From contig CAVWLB010000001.1 of assembly GCA_963755695.1 (NCBI GenBank), forward strand, positions 1,054,001 to 1,118,000: a stretch of 64,000 nt of DNA, read 5' to 3'. The number at the start of each line of letters is the position of its first letter. The stretch's first letter is position 1. This document shows positions 9,837 through 17,964 of this stretch, piece by piece. Origin of the DNA: QHWT01 sp963755695. Its GTDB lineage: Bacteria > Acidobacteriota > Vicinamibacteria > Vicinamibacterales > 2-12-FULL-66-21. A program made the translations under genes and the position numbers. The notes beneath the pieces were generated by a model that ran no database searches, had not been told where the DNA came from, and was given only the letters and a program-made list of their open reading frames with translations.

Positions 9837-11141
9837 ATGAATCCAGACGTCGTAGTGATAGGTGGTGGTCCTGCCGGATCCACCGTGTCGACCGTGATGG
9901 CGCAGCAGGGGCTGCGCGTGCAGCTGTTCGAACGAGAAACGTTTCCCCGCTTCCACATCGGCGAATCGCTGATTCCCGAGACCTACTGGGTGCTGAAGCG
10001 TCTCGGGATGCTCCCGAAGATGCAGCGCAGCCACTTCGTCAAGAAGTACAGCGTGCAGTTCGTCAATGCCAGCGGCAAGGTGTCGGCGCCGTTCTACTTC
10101 TGGGACAACAAGCCGCACGAGTGTTCGCAGACGTGGCAGGTGGTGCGGAGCGAGTTCGACACGATGCTGCTCGAGCAATGCCCGCGAGCACGGCGTCGAC
10201 GTCCATGAAGGTGTCCGGGTCATGGACGTGTTGTTCGAGGGGGACCGTGCCGTGGGCGTCAAGGTCAAGTGGTCGGACGGCACGCTTCAGGAGCTACAGC
10301 CCCGAGTGGTGGTCGACGCCAGCGGCCAGAACGGCCTGATCTCCAACCGGCTTCGGCTGCGCGTCTGGGATCCCGTCCTGAACAAGGGGGCGATCTGGAC
10401 GTATTGGGAAGGCGCGTATCGCGACACCGGCAAGGACGAAGGGGCGACGATGGTGCTCCAGACGGCCGACAAGAAGGGCTGGTTCTGGTACATCCCCCAG
10501 CACGACGATACCGTGAGCGTCGGCATCGTGGCGCCGTTCGATTACCTGTTCAAGAATCGCGCAGGGTTCGAGCAGACTTACCAGGAAGAGGTGGATCGGT
10601 GCGCCGCCGTCAAAAAGCGCGTCGCCTCGGCGCGCCGTGCGACTGGCTACTTCGCGACCAAGGATTATTCGTATCGTGCGACGAAAGTGTCCGGTGACGG
10701 CTGGGTTCTCGTCGGCGACGCATGGGGTTTTCTCGATCCGCTCTATTCGTCCGGCGTCCTGCTCGCGCTTCGCTCGGGAGAGATGGCCGCCGACGCGATT
10801 GTCGAGGGACTGAAGAACGGGGACACCGCGGGGCGCAGCTCGGAAAATGGGGCCCGCTGTTCAATGAAGGGGTCGATCGCATGCGCCGCCTGGTCTGCGA
10901 GTATTACGACGGCTTCAGCTTCGGCAACTTCGTCCGCCACTTCCCGGAACTGCGCGGTACGATTACCGACCTGCTGATCGGCGATCTCTTCACTGATCGC
11001 GTCGACACGGTCTGGCGGCCGATGGAATCGCTCTACCCGAACGACAAGGCGCCCATCCCGCGGTGGGACGCCGGCCTCCCGGTGGCCGAGGCCCCGAACA
11101 AGGCAAACGAGCTGTTCCTGCCGGAAGGACGAAGACGATAG
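9837..11141 (+). CDS. FAD-dependent oxidoreductase of the tryptophan-halogenase type, two frameshifts
   Basis: Begins MNPDVVVIGGGPAGSTVS, the dinucleotide-binding GxGxxG motif, followed by ERETFPRFHIGESLIPETYW as in flavin-dependent halogenases. The halogenase-associated WxWxIP motif is present as GWFWYIP near residue 220, and GDAWGFLDPLYSSGV binds FAD. The frame changes near 10186 (one base missing in an A run; the sequence resumes as AREHGVDVHEG) and near 10838 (resumes as QLGKWGPLFNEG). Once rejoined it is about 434 residues and complete in all domains. The halogenase motif supports, but does not prove, halogenation; related enzymes are simple monooxygenases or reductases. TTG 9816 is an alternative start. 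Confidence 0.75.
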
Positions 11142-11164
11142 CGCAACCAGGCGCGCTACTCCAC

Positions 11165-12511
11165 GTGCTGCTGACGCTCGCGGCGGTGCTGGTCACCGGC
11201 CGCGTGCTCGGCATGCTGCTCGCGAAAATCCGTCAACCGCCAGTCATCGGCGAAGTGCTCGCCGGCATCGTGCTGGGTCCGTCGATCCTCGGCCGCTTCG
11301 CACCCGGTCTGGCTGCCGCGATCCTGCCCCCGTCGATTGCGCCACAACTGCGGGTCGTGGCCGAGCTGAGCGTCATCCTGTACATGTTCATCGTCGGCCT
11401 CGATCTGCGGGCCGACCTCCTGCGGAAGCAGGCCCGCAGCGTGGTGCTCACGTCGAACGCCAGCATCATCGTGCCGTTCGCGCTGGGTGCGGCGCTCGCC
11501 GTGTATCTCTACCCGCGACTCTCGCCGCCGGACGTGCCTTTCACCAGCTTTGCGCTGTTCATGGGGGTCGCGATGTCAATCACGGCGTTCCCGGTCCTGG
11601 CGCGCATCATCAACGATCGGGACCTGGCGCAAACGCCGCTCGGTACCCTTGCGCTCGCGTGCGCGGCGGTCGACGATGTGACGGCGTGGTGCCTGCTGGC
11701 GCTGATCGTCGGGATTGCGCAGGGCAGCGTCGAGAGCGCCGTGGTGGTGGTCGCGCTGACCGCGTTTTTCGCAGGCCTCATGCTCCTCGTCGTCCGGCCC
11801 CTGTTCGCCCGCATTCTGTCGACTCCCGGTGTTTCTTCGTCTCCCGTTGCCTCCGCTGCCTCTTCACTCGTGGCTTCCGCGTTCAAGCGGAAGGACGCCT
11901 TGCGGGATCAGATTGCGATCGTGCTGGCCGGCCTCCTGCTTTCTGCGGTCGCGGCTGAATGGATCGGCATCCACGCCATCTTCGGCGCGTTCCTGTTCGG
12001 GGCGATTCTTCCACGCGGCGGTCCGCTGCCCGACGCGTTGAGAGAGAAGATGCACGATCTCGTCACGATTTTGCTGCTGCCGGCGTATTTCGCATTTACC
12101 GGCATGCGCACCGAGATCGGCCTGATGGCCGACCTCAACGCCTGGCTGATGTGCGGCCTGATCATCCTGGTCGCGACGCTTGGCAAGTTTGGCGGGACCT
12201 TCGCCGGCGCGCGACTGAACGGAATGGACGGGCGCACTGCCGCGCGGCTCGGGATCCTGATGAACACGCGGGGACTGATGGAGCTGATCGTCCTCAACGT
12301 CGGCCGGGATCTGAACGTGATCTCACCCAGACTGTTCACGATGATGGTGCTGATGGCGCTCGTCACAACGGTCGCCACCACGCCGATCCTCGACGCGCTC
12401 GGCGACACGCGGTCTGGGCTACAATCGCGTCCGCCTTCGCCGCGGCGCGGTCTTCGCATTCGCGCGTCGCGCTCTGGCGGACGACAGGGCGGGCACACAC
12501 GACACGGATAA
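11165..12511 (+). CDS. CPA2-type monovalent cation:proton antiporter
   Basis: An integral membrane protein of about 448 residues with roughly 12 hydrophobic segments. LARLGQPPVIGEV-type sequence appears as MLLAKIRQPPVIGEVLAGIV near the start, and the family Asp pair occurs in CAAVDDVTAW, the ion-binding core of KefB/NhaA-like antiporters. It should exchange Na+ or K+ for H+ across the inner membrane. No RCK or TrkA-N domain follows. The start is uncertain: GTG 11165 is the first usable codon after the overlap with the preceding gene. The last 35 residues are Arg/Ser-rich and unlike the family, so the 3' end may also be altered. Confidence 0.8.
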   Translation: MLLTLAAVLVTGRVLGMLLAKIRQPPVIGEVLAGIVLGPSILGRFAPGLAAAILPPSIAPQLRVVAELSVILYMFIVGLDLRADLLRKQARSVVLTSNASIIVPFALGAALAVYLYPRLSPPDVPFTSFALFMGVAMSITAFPVLARIINDRDLAQTPLGTLALACAAVDDVTAWCLLALIVGIAQGSVESAVVVVALTAFFAGLMLLVVRPLFARILSTPGVSSSPVASAASSLVASAFKRKDALRDQIAIVLAGLLLSAVAAEWIGIHAIFGAFLFGAILPRGGPLPDALREKMHDLVTILLLPAYFAFTGMRTEIGLMADLNAWLMCGLIILVATLGKFGGTFAGARLNGMDGRTAARLGILMNTRGLMELIVLNVGRDLNVISPRLFTMMVLMALVTTVATTPILDALGDTRSGLQSRPPSPRRGLRIRASRSGGRQGGHTRHG

Positions 12512-12526
12512 ACGATGAGGAGCCGT

Positions 12527-12976
12527 ATGGGTTGGGTGATTTTCGTGGCTGGGGCGGTGCTGTCGTGGGGCGCATACGGTGCGCTGCTGCACCAGGGACA
12601 GGTCCAACTTGGGAACCCGCTGAAGGCGCTGCTCTGCGTGGGCGTTGCCTACTTTCTGATTGGCGTCCTGATTCCGGTGGCGGCGCTCTCGGCGCAGGGG
12701 AGCCTCGCGAGCTTCGACAAGGGCGGCCTGGTGATGGCGACGATTGCCGGCGCGCTCGGCGCCGCCGGCGCCGCGTGTATCATCTGGGCGTTCAAGAGCG
12801 GCGGCCTGCCGGTGTACGTCATGCCGCTCGTGTTCGGCGGTGCGCCGATCGTCAACGTCTTGATCACGATGGCCCTTCATCCTCCAAAATCGGCAATCAA
12901 TCCGATGCTCTATCTCGGGTTCGTGCTCGCCTCGTTGGGGGCGGCGATGGTGCTCTACTTCCGGCCAACCGCCTGA
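12527..12976 (+). CDS. Small multi-pass membrane protein, DMT/EamA-like
   Basis: A protein of 149 residues starting at MGWVIFVAGAVLSWG, with four or five membrane segments (about residues 1-20, 36-58, 70-92, 98-118 and 124-145). The half-size length and the closing helix GFVLASLGAAMVLYF resemble single-EamA-domain transporters, but I do not recognise a specific family. GAGGAG lies four bases before ATG 12527; ATG 12515 is an in-frame alternative. A possible -10 element TACAAT is at 12420-12425, inside the end of the antiporter gene. Confidence 0.65.
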   Translation: MGWVIFVAGAVLSWGAYGALLHQGQVQLGNPLKALLCVGVAYFLIGVLIPVAALSAQGSLASFDKGGLVMATIAGALGAAGAACIIWAFKSGGLPVYVMPLVFGGAPIVNVLITMALHPPKSAINPMLYLGFVLASLGAAMVLYFRPTA

Positions 12977-12999
12977 GACACAGCTTCGCGGAGGACCGT

Positions 13000-13845
13000 A
13001 TGCCGCTGAAGAGACTTGCGATGAGCGCGTTGGCGCTGCTGTCCACCGCGGTGCTTGCCGCGGCGCAGGCGGCTCCGACGTCAACCAGGGCGGAGGAACT
13101 CTCCGCCGCCGCGCGCCGGGGTGACGCCGAGACCGTGAAGAAGCTCCTCGACGAAGGCGTCGACCCCAATACGAAGTTCCGCTACGACGCGACCGCCCTG
13201 ACCTACGCGTGCGATCACGGTCATCTCGCAGTGGTCAAGGTGCTCCTCGAGCACGGCGCCGACGTCAACGTGAAGGATACGTTCTACGGGTCGACGCCGC
13301 TCTTGCTGGCGATCAGTCCGGCGCAGAAGAAGAGACCGGAACACTCCGAGATCGCGAAGCTGCTGATCGCGAAGGGCGCGCAGGGCAAGGACGAGGCCTT
13401 GTCGAGCGCGATTTCAGAGGGGGACGTGGCGGTCGCGAAGGTCATTCTCGAGAGCGGCGGCATTTCGGCAGCGGCGCTGACCGACGCGCTGGAATCGGCC
13501 AGAGCCCAGAAGAAGAGCGACGTCGTGACGCTGCTCGAGCACGCCGGAGCCAAGCCCTATGAGGATTTCAAGATCGATCCGGCGCAGCTCGCGAGCTACG
13601 GCGGCGCATATCAAAGTCCCACCGGGACGCCGGTTGCCTGTGCACTCGACGGTTCGCGCATCGTGGCCACCGCGTTCGGGCAGAAGTTCACTCTCTCCGC
13701 AATGGACGCGACGAAGTTTCGGGTAATCGGCGCGCCGGACCTCACCATTACTTTTCAGCTCGCCGACGGCAAGGTCACCGGTCTGTTGCTGACGGAGGGG
13801 AACAACAAGACGCTCTTCACTCGTGTGGAGGGGAAACAGCAATGA
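13000..13845 (+). CDS. Secreted ankyrin-repeat protein
   Basis: A 281-residue protein with a signal peptide (MPLKRLAMSALALLSTAVLAAAQ). At least three ankyrin repeats follow: RRGDAETVKKLLDEGVDPN, HGHLAVVKVLLEHGADVN and SEIAKLLIAKGA, with a weaker repeat at SEGDVAVAKVILESG. The last 90 residues (IDPAQLASYGGAYQSPTGT onward) form a separate beta-rich region of the kind found at the end of acidobacterial secreted enzymes. A GGAGG Shine-Dalgarno sequence precedes ATG 13000. Its stop overlaps the next start as ATGA, so it is probably translated together with the propeller gene downstream. A protein-protein interaction role is likely. Confidence 0.8.
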   Translation: MPLKRLAMSALALLSTAVLAAAQAAPTSTRAEELSAAARRGDAETVKKLLDEGVDPNTKFRYDATALTYACDHGHLAVVKVLLEHGADVNVKDTFYGSTPLLLAISPAQKKRPEHSEIAKLLIAKGAQGKDEALSSAISEGDVAVAKVILESGGISAAALTDALESARAQKKSDVVTLLEHAGAKPYEDFKIDPAQLASYGGAYQSPTGTPVACALDGSRIVATAFGQKFTLSAMDATKFRVIGAPDLTITFQLADGKVTGLLLTEGNNKTLFTRVEGKQQ

Positions 13846-15207
13846 GGCGATTTCTACCGCTCGTCGCCGGTCTGCTTGCCACGACGTCACTGTCGGCGCA
13901 ACAGTGGCCGTCCTTCCGCGGTGCCAACGCCGCTGGCGTGGCCGATGGGCGGCCGACCGCCACCAAATGGAACGTATCCACTGGCGAGAACGTGGTGTGG
14001 AAAACGCCGGTGCCGGGCGTAGCCGTCTCGAGCCCGATTGTCTGGGGCGACCGGGTGTTCATCTCGACGGCGGTCAGCAGCGATCCGAACCAGGGAATCC
14101 GCACCGGGTTGTACGGCGACGTCGAGCCGGTTACCGATCAATCGAAACACACCTGGCAGCTGATCGCGCTCGACAAGAAGACGGGCAAGGTGGTGTGGGA
14201 GCGTGTCGCCCATGAGGGCAGTCCCAAGACGAAGCGCCATCCGAAATCGAGCCAGGCCTCGCCGACACCCGTCACCGACGGGCGCCATGTCATCGTGTCG
14301 TTCGGGTCGGAGGGCCTCTATGCCTACGACTTCGATGGCAAGCAGCTCTGGCAGCAGGATCTCGGCGTGCTCAATGCCGGGTGGTTCTTCGATCCGGACT
14401 ATGAATGGGGTGTCGGGAGCTCGCCCATCATCTACAAGAACATGGTGATCGTGCAGTGCGACATCCAGAAGAATTCGTTTCTCGCGGCGTTCGACGTCGA
14501 GACCGGCAAACCGGTCTGGCGCACCAGCCCGGGATGAGATCCCGTCGTGGTCCACGCCGACCATCTTCGAGTCGAGCGGCCGCGCCGAGCTCGTCACGCA
14601 GGCCACCACGTTCACCCGGGGCTACGATCCCGAGAACGGAAAAGAGCTCTGGCGCCTGTCGGGAAACTCCGAAATCACCATCCCCACACCGATCGTCGGT
14701 CCCGGCTTTATCATCGTAACCAACGGTTATCGGGGAGTACAGCCGATCTACGCGATCAAGCCGGGCGCAAGTGGCGACATCACCCTGAAGGGTGATGAAA
14801 CCAAGAGCGAATACATCGCCTGGAGCACCAAGCGCGGTGGCCCGTATATTCCCACGCCGGTCATCTACGGCGAGCAGCTCTACACTCTCAACAACGGCGT
14901 GCTCGCCGCCTACACCGTGACGACGGGGGAACGTATCTATCAGGAGCGTCTCGGCGGTACTGGCGGCGCGTTCAGCGCGTCGCCGATCGCGGCTGACGGC
15001 AAGCTCTATCTGTCGAGCGAAGACGGCGACGTGTTCGTCGTGAAAGCTGGACCGAAATACGAATTGCTTGCCAAGAACTCGATCGGGGAAGTGATCATGG
15101 CGACGCCGGCCGTCTCCGAGGGTCTGTTGATCGTGCGAGGACTCAAGAACGTCTACGCGATAGGCAGCGCGCCGGCGCCTCAGACTGGTGGCAACCCGAA
15201 GCAGTAA
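13842..15207 (+). CDS. PQQ-like beta-propeller protein, one frameshift
   Basis: Starts MRRFLPLVAGLLATTSLSAQ (signal peptide), then WPSFRGANAAGVADG, the usual N-terminal strand of outer-membrane or periplasmic PQQ-like propellers. Blades include ALDKKTGKVVWERV, AYDFDGKQLWQQ and YDPENGKELWRLS. One extra base in the CCCGGG run at about 14528-14533 creates a TGA at 14535-14537. Removing it restores RDEIPSWSTPTIFESS and a frame that is open to 15207, giving about 454 residues. Because it is a single homopolymer indel, a sequencing error is plausible. It is translationally coupled to the ankyrin gene, and its 3' end overlaps the convergent gene by 28 bp. Confidence 0.8.
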
Positions 15208-16614
15208 AGCGTCTGTTTGGTGCGGACGTAGATGCGGCCATCGGCGATCGCCGGCGTGGCGAAGACCTCATCGTCCAGTGGATTGACCGACAGGATTTCC
15301 CAATCGGCTCTGGCGTCGACGACCGATGCGGTGCCGTCCTGGCTGACGAGAAACACCTTGCCGTCGGCGCCGACCGGGGACGCGAAGTACTTGTCGATCG
15401 CTCCTTTCAATCGCCCCTGCTTCAGCACCGAGCCTGTCGCCGGATCGATCGCGAGCAGGATGCCGCTGTCGTTGATCATGAACAGGACGCCTTTGTAGAA
15501 GAGCGTAGACGGTACCTGAGGCACCGGACGCTGATAACGCCATTTGATTGCGCCCTCGGTCACATCCCCGCGACCGCCCAGTTTGATCGCGAGCAGGCCG
15601 TTTTCGGATGCGAGCATCGCCCGCATGACGTCCCATTCCCTGGCGTCGAGGCTTCCATCCCGGTCGCCGTCGAATGCGGGGAAGCCAGACTTCGGTACTG
15701 AGCATGCGGTCGAGCGGCTCGCTGCCGGAAATCTCGTCAGCGCCGATCCGTCCATCGTGGTTCCGGTCGTACCGTTTCAGGCCTTCATCGAACGGGATGG
15801 TCGGGACCTGCTGGCCGGCCTGGTTCTGCGGAAAGCCCCAGCCGTTCACGTAGGCCATGTCGTGGTCGATGCTGATCACCGACTTCATCTCGCACGCCAG
15901 CCCCCGTACCCACCAGACACGATGCCCGTCCTTGACGTCGTAGGCCGAGAGCTGGAACGACTCCGGGATGAGGATCTGCGTGCCGCCTTCCTTTGGTTCG
16001 TACACGGTCGGCGTCGAGTACCCCGATATCACGCCGGGCCGGTCCACCTTGTAGCGAACCTTTCCGGTGCGCGCATCCACGCCGAGGAGGTACGACCCTC
16101 CGTCCTGATCGACCGGCAGGACGATCAATCCATCGACGAGGATCGGTGACGCGCCGAATCCATAGAACTGATTGAACGGTCCGAGCGGAAGCCGCCACTG
16201 CGCCTTCCCGTCAACGGTGAACGCGATCAGTCCGAAGTCCTGAAAGAACGCATACACGCGCTCGCCGTCCGTGACCGGCGACGGGGAAGCCGGACCGTTC
16301 GGGCCATCGAGACGTCCCTTGCCGGTTCGCGGCACCTCGCGACGCCAGAGCTCGCGCCCCGTGGCCCGATCGAGCGCCAGCACGAGCAGGGTCTCTGCGT
16401 CGTGCGCAGTCAGAAAGAGGTGCGTGCGCGTGAGGACCGGAGAAGAATGTCCGGGCGGTACGCTGGCTTTCCACACCACGTTCTTTGCCGGGCCGAATTC
16501 GGATGGAAGCCCAGACGTATTCGAAACGCCGGTGCCGTTCGGTCCGCGAAAGCGGGACCAATCCGGATCCGAAAACGACACGAGTGCGGCGAGCGCCAGC
16601 GCGACCAACGTCAT
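15180..16614 (-). CDS. PQQ-like beta-propeller protein with EF-hand pair, one frameshift
   Basis: N-terminus MTLVALALAALVSFSDPDWS (signal peptide), then RFRGPNGTGVSNTSGLPSEF and propeller blades (ALDRATGRELWRREV, GVDARTGKVRYKV). Between the blades lie two calcium-binding EF-hand loops, DRNHDGRIGADEI and DGDRDGSLDAREW. A frame change near 15690 falls exactly between them. The second part closes the propeller (LAIDPATGSVLKQG ... TKQTLYCFGLPPV). Rejoined length is about 478 residues. Calcium-dependent stabilisation or regulation of the propeller is an inference from the EF-hand loops. Its start overlaps the stop of the upstream gene as ATGA. Confidence 0.8.
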
Positions 16615-17888
16615 CGTCTATTCCCAATGCACCACAACGCCTTGGCCGTCCGAATGAAGATCTGGCCTTCGGAGATCGCCGGCGAGCTCAACGTGTAATC
16701 ATCGAAATCGTTTTCGGCCAGTACCTCGAACATGGGGCCCGCCTTCACCACGCTGGTGACGCCGTCTTCGTTGGTGATGTAGAGCTTCCCGTCGGCGAGA
16801 ACCGGCGAGCCGCTGTAGGTGCCGGGACTCAGCCGCTGCCGGCCGTAGATTTCCTTGCCGGTTCTTGCGTCGAGACAGAACATGATGCCGCGGTCGTTGA
16901 CGACGTAGACGTAGGTTCCATCCGTCACCGGCGTCGGCACGTCAGGGCCGCTGCCGAAGGTCCAGAGGACGTGGGATCGACTGACGTCGCCGCGGCCGCC
17001 GGCTTTCAGCACCATCATCGGCCGCTCGCGGGTCGGAGCAATGATCAAGTCGCCCAACGTCACCGGCGACGCGACGATCCGGTAGTTGCCGTCGTTCTCG
17101 GGATTCAAGCCGTCGGCTCGCCACAGCTCCTTGCCGGTCGCCGGATCGTGGCCAGTGACGACGTCGCCGCCGGTGACGACGATTTCGGTGTTGTTGCCGT
17201 AGCGAAGCAGCGCCGGCGTGGTGTAGGCGTCGGGGGACTCCATCCGCGCGCGGGTCGGGCGTTCCACCTTCCAGACGGTCTTGCCCGTCGCCTTGTCGAT
17301 GCGAAGCAGATACGACGGATCGTCGGTTCGCATCCCGTGCAGGACCTGAACGTAGAGTGCGTCCCCGTGCAGCAGCGGCGACGAGCCGTATCCCCAGTTG
17401 AGACCGAAGCGGCCATAGTCCTTCTGGATGTCGCGCATCCACCGTTCGTTGCCGTTCACGTCGAACGCCTTCAGGATACCCGTGCCGGTCAAGGCCCACA
17501 CGCCGGTGCCGTCGGTCACCGGCGAGGGGCTGGACATGTTCTGCTTGCGCTCCTGGTGATTGCCGCCGCCCAGCGGACGTTGCCACAGCACCGTGCCCTT
17601 TGCGCGGTCGACGCACCACAGGTGCAGATTGATTGGCTGCGCCGACTTCAGATCGTCAGCGACGCTGAGGAAAAGCCGATCGCCCCACACGATCGGGGTG
17701 GACCCGGACCACGCTGGCAGCGGCAACTTCCATGCGATGTTGTCGGTGTGGGTCCACTTGATCGGAAGATTCTTCTCGGCGCTGAGGCCGTTCATCGACG
17801 GTCCACGCCACTGAGGCCAGTTGTCCGCGCGAAGGCCGACGTGAAGGAGCAGCGCCGCCATTGCGGTCGTGAAGACTCGAGAGCCCAT
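16611..17888 (-). CDS. PQQ-like beta-propeller protein (intact)
   Basis: A 425-residue secreted protein starting MGSRVFTTAMAALLLHVGLR, preceded by a GGAG Shine-Dalgarno sequence six bases upstream. After NWPQWRGPSMNGLSAEKNLP it has about seven blades (WCVDRAKGTVLWQR, AFDVNGNERW, RIDKATGKTVWKV, GHDPATGKELWRAD, CLDARTGKEIYGR) and closes with TAKALWCIGNRR. The WPQWRGP and GKELWR words mark the acidobacterial/planctomycetal outer-membrane PQQ-like family. It is followed by the EF-hand homologue through an ATGA overlap, and the FtsX-type permease gene lies 76 bp upstream on the same strand. Confidence 0.88.
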   Translation of the reverse strand: MGSRVFTTAMAALLLHVGLRADNWPQWRGPSMNGLSAEKNLPIKWTHTDNIAWKLPLPAWSGSTPIVWGDRLFLSVADDLKSAQPINLHLWCVDRAKGTVLWQRPLGGGNHQERKQNMSSPSPVTDGTGVWALTGTGILKAFDVNGNERWMRDIQKDYGRFGLNWGYGSSPLLHGDALYVQVLHGMRTDDPSYLLRIDKATGKTVWKVERPTRARMESPDAYTTPALLRYGNNTEIVVTGGDVVTGHDPATGKELWRADGLNPENDGNYRIVASPVTLGDLIIAPTRERPMMVLKAGGRGDVSRSHVLWTFGSGPDVPTPVTDGTYVYVVNDRGIMFCLDARTGKEIYGRQRLSPGTYSGSPVLADGKLYITNEDGVTSVVKAGPMFEVLAENDFDDYTLSSPAISEGQIFIRTAKALWCIGNRR

Positions 17889-17964
17889 TGCATTCTCCGA
17901 TAGATGCGAACGACCCACCACCGATGGCGAAACTGACGCAGTGCCGAAAGGAGTCGGGGCCCGG

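Noticed and set aside
6707..17888. PQQ-dependent alcohol dehydrogenases
   Set aside because: The propellers lack the adjacent Cys pair and heme motif of quinoprotein dehydrogenases; only the propeller repeat is shared.
16485..17903. Open frame of about 470 codons on the plus strand
   Set aside because: It runs antisense to an intact propeller gene with signal peptide and ribosome site; its product has no known motif.
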